Shown: positions 7,302 to 16,186, numbered from the stretch's first letter. The stretch: DNA of 64,000 bases from an uncultured bacterium (GCA_903824675.1 CAIJXV010000032.1:1-64000), one strand, 5' to 3'. The notes: generated by a model from the sequence alone, not told the origin. Numbers and translations: made by a program.

Positions 7302-8651
7302 ATGCCCCCTGTCTTCGCCCTTGTGGATTGCAACAACTTCTACGCCTCATGCGAACGGCTCTTTAATCCCCGCCTGATCGGTCAGCCGATCATCGTTCTC
7401 TCGAACAATGATGGCTGTGTGATCGCCCGTTCGAATGAAGCCAAGGCCGCCGGCATCGCCATGGGCCAACCTTTTCACGAATGCGCAGGTCTTATCCACC
7501 GGCATCAGATCGCCGTCTTTTCAGCCAATTTTGGCTTATACGGCGACCTATCCCATCGGGTCATGCAAACCCTGGAGCGATTCACCTCCGCCATGGAAGT
7601 CTACTCCATTGATGAAGCCTTCCTCACCCTGCCCGTCCAGCCCGGTGAAGACCCCGCCCCCCTCGCCCATCGCATTCGTCAAACCATCCGCCGGGAAACC
7701 GGCCTCCCGGTTTCCGTCGGCATCGGACCCACCCGGGTTCTCGCCAAACTGGCTAACGAAATTGCCAAGCATACGCCCGCCCTCAATGGGGTATCGAACC
7801 TGATACCCCTGTCAAACCGCAACGATTGCCTGGCCCGGACACCGGTCGAAGAAGTTTGGGGTATTGGATCCCGTCTGACCCGCCGACTGGCAGCCATCGG
7901 CATCCACACGGCCGCCGACTTGCGAGACGCCGATCCGTCGCGGATTCAAACCGTATTAACGGTGCAGGGAACGCGAATCGTGCATGAATTGCGAGGCCGG
8001 GCCTGCATCCATTTGGAGGACTTGGCGGCTCCGCGGAAAACACTGACCTGTTCCCGATCGTTTGGCCGTCCCGTCACCGGCCTGGATGAACTCCGCGAGG
8101 CCGTCGTGGCCTATGTCAGCCGCGCGGCGGAAAAACTGCGCGCTCAACATTCACTGGCTGAAGCGCTGCAAATTTATATCCGCACCAATCCCTTCCGCCC
8201 CACCGACCCGCAATATAGCGCCACCGCAACCCTGCGCCTGCCCGTACCCAGCGATCACACCCCAACCCTGGCCGCAGTTGCCGGACGGGCCGTGGCCACC
8301 ATTTATCGATCCGGTTATGTGTATCACAAGGCGTCCGTCCTACTCTTCGGCCTTTGTGCGAGAGAGCACCGCCCGCTCGATTTATTTGCATCAGCTTCGG
8401 CAACGGATGTCATCCGACAGACCCGCCTGATGACAGCGCTCGATTCGCTCAATGCGACATTCGGCAGGCATACGGTACAAGTGGCCTCGGCAGGTTTGGA
8501 AAAGCCCTGGAAAATGCGCCAGAATCACCGCTCGCCCTCCTTTACGACCCGATGGACGGAACTCCCCGTTGTCTCCGCCGGGTGCGAGCGGCCAAAGAAA
8601 AAAATGGAAATGCCGTGCACTTCCGTTTGGCCACGTGTATCACACAGCTGA
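7302..8651 (+). CDS. umuC: UmuC, Y-family DNA polymerase V catalytic subunit
   Basis: 449-residue error-prone polymerase. The palm motifs are intact: Asp9 in FALVDCNNFYASCERLF and Asp104-Glu105 in YSIDEAFL, with the CVIARSNEAKAAGI finger segment and the helix-hairpin-helix thumb around WGIGSRLTRRL. The UmuC C-terminal motif KMRQNHRSPSFTTRWTELPVV is present near residue 425. About 22 further residues follow; the last of these and the stop codon are encoded by the dispersed repeat that starts at about 8635, so the tail looks altered by repeat insertion. Family proteins usually end near the TTRW motif. Works with UmuD and RecA at lesions. Confidence 0.93.
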   Translation: MPPVFALVDCNNFYASCERLFNPRLIGQPIIVLSNNDGCVIARSNEAKAAGIAMGQPFHECAGLIHRHQIAVFSANFGLYGDLSHRVMQTLERFTSAMEVYSIDEAFLTLPVQPGEDPAPLAHRIRQTIRRETGLPVSVGIGPTRVLAKLANEIAKHTPALNGVSNLIPLSNRNDCLARTPVEEVWGIGSRLTRRLAAIGIHTAADLRDADPSRIQTVLTVQGTRIVHELRGRACIHLEDLAAPRKTLTCSRSFGRPVTGLDELREAVVAYVSRAAEKLRAQHSLAEALQIYIRTNPFRPTDPQYSATATLRLPVPSDHTPTLAAVAGRAVATIYRSGYVYHKASVLLFGLCAREHRPLDLFASASATDVIRQTRLMTALDSLNATFGRHTVQVASAGLEKPWKMRQNHRSPSFTTRWTELPVVSAGCERPKKKMEMPCTSVWPRVSHS

Positions 8652-8718
8652 AGCCAGCCCGTAGGTCTGGCTTTACTGGCGCTCTCCAGTACAGCCATGC
8701 GTATCGCGTGGCTGCTCT
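8635..8718. repeat. Structured dispersed repeat, copy A
   Basis: Two hairpins in a row: AAGCCAG/CTGGCTT (8651-8673) and AGCCATGCG/CGCGTGGCT (8693-8713). The first 30 bases (8647-8676) recur exactly at 8782-8811, and 8687-8718 matches 56959-56990 at 27 of 32 positions. The stop codon of umuC lies in its 5' part. Confidence 0.85.
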
Positions 8719-8769
8719 CCCGTTGGCCTTTACGGAAATCTGGATTTACGGGATCCCCGGCACCGTCAC

Positions 8770-8816
8770 GCGCATCGCACGGCTGAAGCCAGCCCGTAGG
8801 TCTGGCTTTACCGGCG
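8770..8816. repeat. Structured dispersed repeat, copy B
   Basis: Contains the identical 30-base hairpin unit (8782-8811) seen at 8647-8676, preceded by the half-motif GCGCATCGCACGGCT. It ends 14 bases before the folD stop codon, so the repeats fill the space between umuC and the convergent folD and may serve as terminators for both. Confidence 0.85.
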
Positions 8817-8829
8817 ACACCGATTGGCC

Positions 8830-9717
8830 TCACACCAACGCATTGGCGCGTTTGGCGGACTCGACGGTATTATACAACAACATCGTGATCGTCATCGGTC
8901 CGACTCCGCCTGGGACCGGCGTGATCATCGAGGCTTTTTCCTTCACGGCTTCGAAATCAACATCTCCAACCAGCCGGAAACCCGCCTTTTTCGTCGGATC
9001 CGGTATCCGGTTAACCCCCACATCGATCACCACCGCGCCCTCCCGGATCATGTCCGCCGTAATCGTGTTGGGCTTCCCCGCCGCCGCAATCACAATATCC
9101 GCCTGCCGGGTGAAGGAGCCGATATCCGGGGTCCGCGTATGGCAAATCGTCACCGTCGCATTACCATACGGACTCTTCTGCATCAGCATGTTCGCCAGCG
9201 GTTTGCCCACGATGTTGCTCCGTCCCACCACCACCACATGCGCCCCTTCGATCTTAACCTGACTGCGCAACAACAATTGAATGCAGCCGTGCGGCGTGCA
9301 GGGCAGAAAAGCCTTTTCCCCCACCACCATCCGGCCGACATTCGTGGGATTGAATCCGTCCACATCCTTTTCCGGGTCGATCGCCAGCAACACGTCACTC
9401 TCGCTCAAATGGCGCGGTAACGGCAGTTGTACCAGGATTCCATTGATCTTCGGATCCCGGTTCATCCGCGCGATCACGGCCATTAACTCGGGCTGGGATG
9501 TCCGCGACGACAACCGGTTGTCGTCCGAAAACAAGCCGATCTCTTCGCACGCCTTCTCCTTGGCCGTCACATAGGATTTGGAGGCCGGATCGTCGCCGAC
9601 CAGGATCACCCCCAACCCGGGAACAATTCCCCGGTGCTTGAGTTTGAAGACCTCGCCCTTGAGTTCTTCGCGGATTTCGGTCGCAATCTTCTTGCCGTCG
9701 ATGATGAGTGCCGTCAT
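8830..9717 (-). CDS. folD: FolD, methylene-THF dehydrogenase/cyclohydrolase
   Basis: 295-residue bifunctional cytosolic enzyme that interconverts 5,10-methylene-THF, methenyl-THF and 10-formyl-THF with NAD(P). Catalytic Lys53 is in SYVTAKEKACEE; the folate-site motifs QLPLP and KDVDGFNPTN and the Rossmann signature GRSNIVGKPLANML are intact; the end TPVPGGVGPMTITML is standard. Length is normal. Last gene of a five-gene minus-strand one-carbon operon, 19 bases after the MetF-like gene. An AGGAGG-like ribosome site lies in the gap. Confidence 0.96.
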   Translation of the reverse strand: MTALIIDGKKIATEIREELKGEVFKLKHRGIVPGLGVILVGDDPASKSYVTAKEKACEEIGLFSDDNRLSSRTSQPELMAVIARMNRDPKINGILVQLPLPRHLSESDVLLAIDPEKDVDGFNPTNVGRMVVGEKAFLPCTPHGCIQLLLRSQVKIEGAHVVVVGRSNIVGKPLANMLMQKSPYGNATVTICHTRTPDIGSFTRQADIVIAAAGKPNTITADMIREGAVVIDVGVNRIPDPTKKAGFRLVGDVDFEAVKEKASMITPVPGGVGPMTITMLLYNTVESAKRANALV

Positions 9718-9736
9718 GAAAAATTCCTCCGATCGG

Positions 9737-10531
9737 TCAGGTCCAAAAACCCTTCAACAATGGAAACTGGGTCTTGTACCCCAGCATCGCCAGGTACATG
9801 CCTTGTCCCTGATAAATCGACTGCAACTCCTTGAGATTCGTCATGGGATCATATGGCGTATCTTCCGGAATCGTATAACCGACGCATTCCGACAACAAGT
9901 GGAGCTTTTTCGACATCCAGCATTCGATAAACACCGGCAAACCGAATTGCGCAAGCGCCAAAACCCGGTCATCCTTCCCCAGCACCGGCTGGGTACAAAT
10001 GAATTCGGCGCCAGCCTCGATCTTGCGATGCATCTTTTCAAGCTCATGGTCCTGCGGTTCGTAGGGATTGAAGGCCACTCCGATCGAAAACACACCCGGC
10101 CAGTTTTTACGAATATACGCGGTCAATTCCACCGACGTCACCACGTTACAGGTCAGCCCCAACTGCGCCGGCTGAAGTTTCGCCAGCCGCTCGTTCCCGT
10201 CGCCTGAAATCACCAGGATATCCTTCACCCCCAACCCCGCCGCGGTGTCGAGCAGTTTGTGCAGATCCTCCCGGGTGTGAAACGTATTGAGATGCAGGGA
10301 CAACTGCCCGGGCTTGGGAATCAGGCCCAATTCCGGAATGATATCGGTCGCCTGGAAACTCACGTTCCCCATCGGATTGTCGGTGATACAGACCACGTAA
10401 CCGGCCTCCGTGACCTGGTTGAATTTTTCCGTAAATTTCTCCAGATCGTCCTCCAGCTTTTCGGTGTTCTGCTTGGGGGTCAATACTTCGACATGATAGA
10501 TCTTCTTGTGAATATCGTGTTTGACGGACAT
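9737..10531 (-). CDS. MetF-like methylene-tetrahydrofolate reductase
   Basis: 264-residue TIM-barrel protein of the methylenetetrahydrofolate reductase family, which reduces methylene-THF to methyl-THF using flavin. Seen: a CITDNPMGNVSF segment after the first strands, a DILVISGDG strand where the family usually has an LRGD/GGDP-like turn, FSIGVAFNPYEP, and AGAEFICTQPVL with the conserved TQP. It is shorter and more divergent than E. coli MetF (296 aa), in the style of anaerobic MTHFRs that rely on partner proteins for the electron donor. No MetV-like partner is visible here. Position between fhs and folD fits the pathway. Assignment to the family is good; electron donor unknown. Confidence 0.82.
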   Translation of the reverse strand: MSVKHDIHKKIYHVEVLTPKQNTEKLEDDLEKFTEKFNQVTEAGYVVCITDNPMGNVSFQATDIIPELGLIPKPGQLSLHLNTFHTREDLHKLLDTAAGLGVKDILVISGDGNERLAKLQPAQLGLTCNVVTSVELTAYIRKNWPGVFSIGVAFNPYEPQDHELEKMHRKIEAGAEFICTQPVLGKDDRVLALAQFGLPVFIECWMSKKLHLLSECVGYTIPEDTPYDPMTNLKELQSIYQGQGMYLAMLGYKTQFPLLKGFWT

Positions 10532-10558
10532 AAGAATGAACCTTTCGTTTCGGTTGGT

Positions 10559-12331
10559 TTAAAATAATCCCCGGACCCGGCCGGTTTCGACATCGACATC
10601 GACATTCATGAACCCCGGCTGGGACGCGGTTCCGGGCATGAGCTTGATGGCCCCAGCAACCGGCACGACAAATCCCGCCCCGCGATACACCAGGATGTCG
10701 CGAATCGGCAAAATCCATCCCGTGGGACGTCCCTTGATATCCGGATCATGCGACAGGCTCAAATGCGTCTTCACCATGCAAACACCCAGGCGGGCAGTTT
10801 CGGGATCCGCCTCAAACGCTTGCGCCTTGGCCAGCGCCTCATCGGAATAGGACACACCGGCCGCGCCGTAAATTTCCGTTGCAATGCGCTCAATCCGCTG
10901 ACGGAGCGGCAGATCCAATTCGTACAGGAAGTGGAAGTTGTTTTTCTCATTCGCCGCGGTCACCACCGCTTCGGCCAATTCACGGGCACCTTCCCCGCCC
11001 TTCAGCCAGTGTTCGGAATGCGCCATATAGGCGCCTGCGGCCTCGGCCACCCGCCGAACCAGCCGGACCTCTTCCGCCGTATCGGTATAAAATCCGTTCA
11101 GGCAGACCACCGGCCGCACGCCGCTCTTTTTCACCGTCTCGATGTGTGCCAATAAATTGGAACATCCCTTTTCCAGCAAAGGCAGATTTTCCCGGGTATA
11201 AGCCTCATCCAGCTTCGCGCCAGGCTTGACCGCCGGACCGCCACCATGCATCTTGAGCGCCCGAACCGTGGCCACAATGACCACCGCGTTCGGGGTCAAC
11301 CCCGAAAACCGGCATTTCAAATTCCAGAATTTTTCATACCCGATATCCGCGCCAAACCCGCTTTCGGTGATATGATACTCGCCCAATCGCGTGCCCAGTT
11401 CGTCGGCGATGATCGAGCTCTGCCCGATGGCGATATTGGCGAACGGCCCGGCATGCACAAAAACTGGCTGCCCTTCGATCGTCTGGAGCAGGTTCGGATT
11501 CAGGGCATCCACCATCCATGCGGTCATCGCCCCATCCACGCCCAAATCGGCGGTCGTGATCTCCCGGCCTTGCCGACTATAGGCCACCACCATCTTCGCC
11601 ATCCGTCGGCGGAGATCGGCCAAGTCCTTGGCCATCGCCAAAATAGCCATCACTTCACTGGAGACGGTGATCTGGAAACCGGACTCCATCTCAACCCCGT
11701 CCATTTTACCGCCTTTGCCGATCGTGATATTGCGCAGAGCCTGCGCGCAGAAATCGATCGCCCACTTGATCGTCACCCGGCCCGGATCGACATCCAACCG
11801 TTTCAACCCCAGCTTGGCCAGCTTGTCATCGTCATAATTCGCCTCGTGCTGCATCCGCGAGGTCAACGCCACCATCGCCAGGTTATGGGCGTTGGTGATC
11901 GAGTCAATGTCACCGGTCAGGCGGATCGAAAAGGGGGTCAACGGCAGGCACTGCGCCAAACCGCCCCCGGCCGCGGATCCCTTGATGTTGAACGTGGGCC
12001 CGCCGCTCGGTTGGCGAATCGCCCCCACCACGCGCTTGCCCAGTTTGCCCAACCCCTGGACCAATCCGATCGTGGTCGTCGTTTTGCCTTCGCCCAAGGG
12101 CGTGGGATTGATCGCCGTGACGTCGATGTATTTGCCCTGCGGCAGATGGCGAATCCGTTTTAAAACCCGCGGATAATCCACTTTTCCCAGAAACCGGCCA
12201 TAGGGAATCAGCTCATCCTCTTTCAGCCCCAATTCGGCGCCCACTTGGGCGAAGGGCTTCATCGTCCGTTCCGCCACCTCGGCGATTTGCCAGTCCTTCA
12301 TCGTCCGGGGATCCAAAGTCGCTCCACTCAT
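10559..12331 (-). CDS. fhs: Formate-tetrahydrofolate ligase
   Basis: 590-residue ATP-dependent synthetase making 10-formyl-THF from formate and THF. The ATP loop TPLGEGKTT is at residues 77-85; RQPSGGPTFNIKGSAAGGG, a conserved substrate-site segment, follows. Family length is about 555-560, so this one is slightly long. The start at 12331 has a GAGG ribosome site; a possible upstream extension to 12391 would run into the previous gene. It stands third in the one-carbon operon, 37 bases after the methyltransferase gene. Its presence next to folD and metF is typical of anaerobes with a tetrahydrofolate methyl branch, run either from formate to methyl or in reverse. Confidence 0.96.
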   Translation of the reverse strand: MSGATLDPRTMKDWQIAEVAERTMKPFAQVGAELGLKEDELIPYGRFLGKVDYPRVLKRIRHLPQGKYIDVTAINPTPLGEGKTTTTIGLVQGLGKLGKRVVGAIRQPSGGPTFNIKGSAAGGGLAQCLPLTPFSIRLTGDIDSITNAHNLAMVALTSRMQHEANYDDDKLAKLGLKRLDVDPGRVTIKWAIDFCAQALRNITIGKGGKMDGVEMESGFQITVSSEVMAILAMAKDLADLRRRMAKMVVAYSRQGREITTADLGVDGAMTAWMVDALNPNLLQTIEGQPVFVHAGPFANIAIGQSSIIADELGTRLGEYHITESGFGADIGYEKFWNLKCRFSGLTPNAVVIVATVRALKMHGGGPAVKPGAKLDEAYTRENLPLLEKGCSNLLAHIETVKKSGVRPVVCLNGFYTDTAEEVRLVRRVAEAAGAYMAHSEHWLKGGEGARELAEAVVTAANEKNNFHFLYELDLPLRQRIERIATEIYGAAGVSYSDEALAKAQAFEADPETARLGVCMVKTHLSLSHDPDIKGRPTGWILPIRDILVYRGAGFVVPVAGAIKLMPGTASQPGFMNVDVDVETGRVRGLF

Positions 12332-12368
12332 GCTTAAACCTCGTGTGACGTTCGTTGTGACAGATCGC

Positions 12369-13391
12369 TTATTCCTTACCCAGCCGGCCATCCCGATGCG
12401 CCGTCAGATATTCCCCGCCAAATTCATCCTGCCCCGTTAATAAGGCTTGCGCCAGTTTATAGGGCTCCGCATTGCGGTCCAGTCCGGCCAGGATTTTTCC
12501 GTTGATCTGCAAGGGATCCACGATCCCGCTATCCGCTCCGACTTGCACGGCCATGTCGGTAAACACCTGGTTGATCAGCTTGCGATTGGGCATGCCGAAG
12601 GAAACATTGCTCAACCCGCCGGTAATGTGAATCGCCGGGCCATAAGTCCTCCGGACCGCCGCCACCGCTTCCAGGAAATTCTGGGCATTGGCCGAATCCG
12701 TCGCGACCGGGAAGACCAGCGGATCAACATAAACCGCATCACCCCGGATTCCAACCGCGTCCAGTTGGGGAAACAGACGGGCCAGATTGTCCAGCCGGCC
12801 CTGGGTCGTGGAGGGCAGATCCTTTTCTCCGGCCGCCGAGGCCACCACCACCGCCTTGAATTCCGCCGCCACCGGTATGGAATCGATCCGCTCCAGCGAA
12901 ACGGAATTCACCATCGGCCGGCCCCGGGATTTATCGCAGGCCGCAAGCCCGGCGCGGAGAATTTCCGGATTGGACGAATCGATGCTCAGCGGTAATTTCG
13001 ACGCCTGCTGGACCACCTGAGCCATCCATTGAATGACCTTGACCCGCTCGGCGATATCGGTGCTGTATTCATCGACATTCACATCGAGAAAACCGGCATC
13101 GGCGGCTTCCTGCTTGCGGGCCAGGAACTGGAGATAATCAACGGCGGCGGCTTTGCCGGCGGCATCCCCATGGAATCCCTGCCAGGCCGCTACCGCGCAA
13201 TGCTTCACCTTGCCCGCCTGCCAGTCGGCGCCTTCCGTGAACACCTTGGGAACAGGCAGAAACCGCGGCGCGGTTTTGTCGCCGTACACGATGGCCTGAC
13301 CCCCGCCTTCCATCGGCTTCACAAAAGCGCCACCCACCTTGTAAATTCGCGTGCAGTGAATGTTTTCGCCAATGACAATGAACTTGCTCAT
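12369..13391 (-). CDS. Methyl-THF methyltransferase, pterin-binding domain protein
   Basis: 340-residue pterin-binding TIM-barrel protein of the methyltetrahydrofolate:corrinoid methyltransferase family (AcsE, MtgA, and the folate module of MetH). Seen: start FIVIGENIHCTR (family: IGERIN.TR), FLDVNVDEYS, LSIDSSNPEILRAGL, and ITGGLSNVSFGMPNRKLIN, the last being a hallmark of this family and not of dihydropteroate synthases. It carries an insertion of about 65 residues after the first strand. It would pass methyl groups between methyl-THF and a corrinoid protein; no corrinoid protein is encoded in the window. Together with the next upstream gene it mirrors the MetH module order. Confidence 0.85.
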   Translation of the reverse strand: MSKFIVIGENIHCTRIYKVGGAFVKPMEGGGQAIVYGDKTAPRFLPVPKVFTEGADWQAGKVKHCAVAAWQGFHGDAAGKAAAVDYLQFLARKQEAADAGFLDVNVDEYSTDIAERVKVIQWMAQVVQQASKLPLSIDSSNPEILRAGLAACDKSRGRPMVNSVSLERIDSIPVAAEFKAVVVASAAGEKDLPSTTQGRLDNLARLFPQLDAVGIRGDAVYVDPLVFPVATDSANAQNFLEAVAAVRRTYGPAIHITGGLSNVSFGMPNRKLINQVFTDMAVQVGADSGIVDPLQINGKILAGLDRNAEPYKLAQALLTGQDEFGGEYLTAHRDGRLGKE

Positions 13392-13443
13392 CCGTGCTCT
13401 CCTCGTTTATCGATTTGCCGTTCCTGAAATTCAGTTTTTTGCG

Positions 13444-13470
13444 CAGTACAGCCGGACCTCTGGAACGGCT
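13444..13470. repeat. Degenerate copy of the dispersed repeat (second hairpin)
   Basis: CAGTACAGCCGG (13444-13455) matches copy C at 56959-56970 exactly and is followed by CGGCT (13466-13470), which can pair with AGCCG. It lies in the 172-base gap inside the one-carbon operon. Confidence 0.5.
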
Positions 13471-13510
13471 GATCCTTTCCCGTTCACGCGCCGCCCTCTG
13501 CCCTCTACTG

Positions 13511-13552
13511 CCGCTCTATGTTTTCCGCTCTCCGCTCTATGCTCTAGGCTCT
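13511..13552. repeat. Two 21-bp tandem repeats
   Basis: Units 13511-13531 and 13532-13552 share the first ten bases (CCGCTCTATG) and 17 of 21 positions overall; similar C/T-rich text surrounds them. They lie between two genes of the operon. Probably a slippage-type spacer repeat. Confidence 0.6.
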
Positions 13553-13563
13553 TGGCGCTCCGC

Positions 13564-14451
13564 TCACCGCCCTGGTTTCAAAGCCTTCACAATCGCCGCG
13601 ATATGGGCCGGCGTCGTTCCACAACAGCCGCCAATGATCCGGGCGCCGGCTTCCCGCAGGAGCGGCACCTCATGGGCCACCGTGGCCGGCGTATCCGGAA
13701 AGATATCCTTCTCGCCCTCGCGATGAGGCAACCCGGCGTTCGCGTGCACCAGAACCGGCGCCGCACCCGCCGCGGCGCGAAGTTCGCGAACAATGTCCAC
13801 CATCAGCGCAAAACCCTGCCCACAATTGGTGCCGATGACATGGGCTCCCGCCGCAATGGCGGATTGGGCCATCTCGGTCGGCGTCACCCCCATCATGCTG
13901 CGAAATCCACCCTGGGCGCTCGGCGCAAAGGTGAAAGTGCAAATCACTTCCAATCGCGTATTCTCCCGTGCCGCCTTGATCGCCTGGCAGGCTTCATCCA
14001 GGGCAAACATCGATTCGATCAGGCAGGCATCGGCTCCGCCAGCTTCCAGGGCCGTCAGTTGCTCGCAAAAACCGTCGTACAGTTCCTGCTCGGTCACATC
14101 GCCCATCAAGACCATCTTGCCGGTGGGTCCCACGGACGCGATCACATGGCGATCCGGCCCGGCGGCCTCGCGCGAAATCGCGGCTGCAGCCCGATTCAGT
14201 TCGCCCACCCGGTCCGCCAACCCAAAGAATTCCAACTTGAACCGGCTGGCGCCAAAACTATTCGTCTTCACCATGTCGGCACCGGCGGCAATATAGGATC
14301 GGGGAATGTCCAGCACATCGGCCCGGTGATCGACACACCACAATTCAGGACAGGCGCCGACCGGCAATCCTTTCGCCTGTAGAAAAGTTCCCCACGCTCC
14401 GTCGGAAACCAGGCAGTCGACTGATTTCAATTGTTCAACTAATGATTTCAT
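13564..14451 (-). CDS. Homocysteine S-methyltransferase family protein
   Basis: 295-residue zinc-dependent methyltransferase of the Pfam S-methyl_trans family (BHMT, MmuM, N-terminal MetH module). The zinc cysteines are Cys210 (TNCGQG) and Cys276-Cys277 (GGCCGTTP). DGAWGT near residue 17 and VKTNSFGA near 62 are typical. A GGAGG site just before the ATG at 14451 fixes the start. It is the promoter-proximal gene of the one-carbon operon. With the next gene it supplies the two N-terminal modules of cobalamin-dependent methionine synthase as separate chains, so it may methylate homocysteine or another thiol using a separate corrinoid protein. Which thiol is unknown. Confidence 0.88.
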   Translation of the reverse strand: MKSLVEQLKSVDCLVSDGAWGTFLQAKGLPVGACPELWCVDHRADVLDIPRSYIAAGADMVKTNSFGASRFKLEFFGLADRVGELNRAAAAISREAAGPDRHVIASVGPTGKMVLMGDVTEQELYDGFCEQLTALEAGGADACLIESMFALDEACQAIKAARENTRLEVICTFTFAPSAQGGFRSMMGVTPTEMAQSAIAAGAHVIGTNCGQGFALMVDIVRELRAAAGAAPVLVHANAGLPHREGEKDIFPDTPATVAHEVPLLREAGARIIGGCCGTTPAHIAAIVKALKPGR

Positions 14452-14504
14452 CGGACCTCCTCCATTCCTTGAACCAAACTCTAAATCTCCCCCCATTTTT
14501 ATGA

Positions 14505-14541
14505 TTGAATATTCTGACATTGTTTTTGTATATTCTGATAC
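14505..14541. promoter_or_regulatory. Paired direct repeats, 21-bp period: likely AraC-type operator
   Basis: TTGAATATTCTGACAT (14505-14520) and TTGTATATTCTGATAC (14526-14541) agree at 13 of 16 positions and are offset by 21 bases, two turns of the helix. They lie in the 90-base gap between the one-carbon operon and the PocR-AraC gene, ending at that gene's start codon. AraC-family regulators commonly bind such half-sites. Autoregulation and control of the operon are inferred. Confidence 0.65.
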
Positions 14542-15813
14542 ATGCCCTCAAGCCCGTTTCTGGATGCCATTGCGGCGATTTTGCGGAATATGGAAACCAC
14601 CACCGGACTGGGCGCCGCCTACCATGACGCCACCGATCCGCAAGCCCGCCGCGCCAATCGCACCCTCTGTGAATTCTGTCGCGCCTGTTTTGACAGGCCC
14701 GATACCGCCGCCCTCTGCCGCATCTCCTGCCTTAATGCCGCCACCCACTCTCTCGCCTCGGGGGAAGCCTTCTATTACACCTGCTGGGCGGGCCTCGTCT
14801 TTGTCACCGTCGCCATCGCACCCCGCCGGATTGTCCGCGGCGGCATCGCCATCGGCGGCTTCTGCGCCCCCGGGGATGACGCCTCTCTCCGCCAAATTGT
14901 ACCCGACCGTCTCCCGCCCCAATCCACCCGCCATGATCGCCGCTTCTTCTCCGAAAAACTGAAATCCATCCGCCCCATCGGTCCCGGCGAATTACGGGGT
15001 TTGGGCCCTTTCCTGCTCGAAGCCACTTTTTCATCCGGCTTGAATCGGGAATCTGATTTCCGACGCCAGGCCGACCGCTATGCCCAGCAACGGGCCATTG
15101 CCGAAGCCGCCGCCGCCCTGAAAAAAAGGCCCCTCACCCGCCTTCCGATCCGGGCCGAACACCTCGTCGCCGCCTGGGCCAGCCGCGCGCCCCTGATCGC
15201 CCTCCGCCGCGAGACCGCCACCTACCTAGCCGCCCTTCTCCAACATTGCTCCTGGGATCTGCTCCGATTCAAAGCCCACCTGCGGGTTCTTGCCGCTACT
15301 GTCACCCGCGACCGAATCCTCAAACACGGAGAGTGGAGCCAACCCTCGCAACATGAAATGCTTCTGCTCTCCCGGCTCGAGCAGGCGCACCATATCGATG
15401 AAACCTGTTCGCTCGTCACCGAATGGCTCGCCGGACTCCGTCCTGAAGCCTCCCCATCCCCCTCGATCGAACACCGCCCGCTCGCCGAACGGGTCACCCG
15501 CTGGATCCAGGACCATTACCGGGAAAAAGTGCGCCTGAATGGGGCTGCGCGCGAGGTGGGGGCGAGCGTTTCGGCGATCGTCCAGCATCTCCGCCGCGAG
15601 ACCGGAAAAACCTTCCACCAACTTTTGGTCGATATCCGCATCTCGGAAGTCAAACGCTTGCTGGCCACCACTGATTTAGAAGTCAGCGCCGTGGCCGCAC
15701 TCTGCGGCTTCTCCGATCAGAGCCACCTGACCCGTGTCTTGCAGCACGAAATCAACCTGACCCCCGGCCGATTCCGGGGATTGTTGACCCTTCCCCGACT
15801 GGATAATTTATAA
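14542..15813 (+). CDS. PocR-domain AraC-family transcriptional regulator
   Basis: 423 residues. The N-terminal half is a PocR sensor domain, marked by a Cys-rich region (CEFCRACF, CRISC, then YYTCWAGLVFVTVAI). PocR domains have been proposed to sense small hydrocarbon derivatives and are found near corrinoid-dependent methyl and diol pathways. A helical linker leads to a C-terminal AraC/XylS double helix-turn-helix (about residues 315-420), ending in AALCGFSDQSHLTRVLQHEINLTPGRFR-type sequence. Divergent from the one-carbon operon and directly downstream of paired direct repeats, it is the likely local regulator. The ribosome site before the ATG is poor, perhaps a leaderless or weakly translated start. 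Confidence 0.88.
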   Translation: MPSSPFLDAIAAILRNMETTTGLGAAYHDATDPQARRANRTLCEFCRACFDRPDTAALCRISCLNAATHSLASGEAFYYTCWAGLVFVTVAIAPRRIVRGGIAIGGFCAPGDDASLRQIVPDRLPPQSTRHDRRFFSEKLKSIRPIGPGELRGLGPFLLEATFSSGLNRESDFRRQADRYAQQRAIAEAAAALKKRPLTRLPIRAEHLVAAWASRAPLIALRRETATYLAALLQHCSWDLLRFKAHLRVLAATVTRDRILKHGEWSQPSQHEMLLLSRLEQAHHIDETCSLVTEWLAGLRPEASPSPSIEHRPLAERVTRWIQDHYREKVRLNGAAREVGASVSAIVQHLRRETGKTFHQLLVDIRISEVKRLLATTDLEVSAVAALCGFSDQSHLTRVLQHEINLTPGRFRGLLTLPRLDNL

Positions 15814-16186
15814 CCGTGGGCTAAGGAACGATACCCGGCCACGTTTCGTGGACGCTCATCGCGGGACCCTCTCCCTTGGCGAACTCCACGGCGAGAAGGC
15901 CGTGCGAGGGACCGCCCGGCCCACCCGGAAATCGCGATCACTTTCCGGTGGCGGACTTTTCAACTACAGGGCAGATGGATTTGACCTTCATACCCCATTG
16001 CCGGTCAGGATGTTCGTCGGGGCGGTGGCCGTTTCATCATCGCAACCGAATCATTCCGGCTTAGGCTAGGGTTTGGGAAAGGAGCATATGGTTTCTGGTG
16101 TTTTCCAATCGCCTACCGTCTAAAAATCTATAGCCTTTGCATCCGATGGGATGCTTCTGAATTGAGTAAACTCCCGGCCTCCGCCC
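15814..16186. other. Gene-free interval between convergent genes
   Basis: 373 bases. A GGAG site at 16081 precedes an 11-codon frame (16088-16123) that I do not consider a gene. A six-pair hairpin GCATCC/GGATGC at 16139-16154 could end transcription from the minus-strand side. Nothing else is recognisable. Confidence 0.5.

Noticed and set aside
8647-8811. CRISPR-like direct repeats
   Set aside because: Only two exact 30-base copies with 105 bases between them, each with internal hairpins, and no cas genes.
14452-14541. Cobalamin riboswitch before the one-carbon operon
   Set aside because: The gap is only 90 bases, contains no B12-box GCCACTG, and is explained by direct repeats and start sites.
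15848-16069. 73-codon frame in the 15.8-16.2 kb gap
   Set aside because: No ribosome site, no domain, and no sign of selection.
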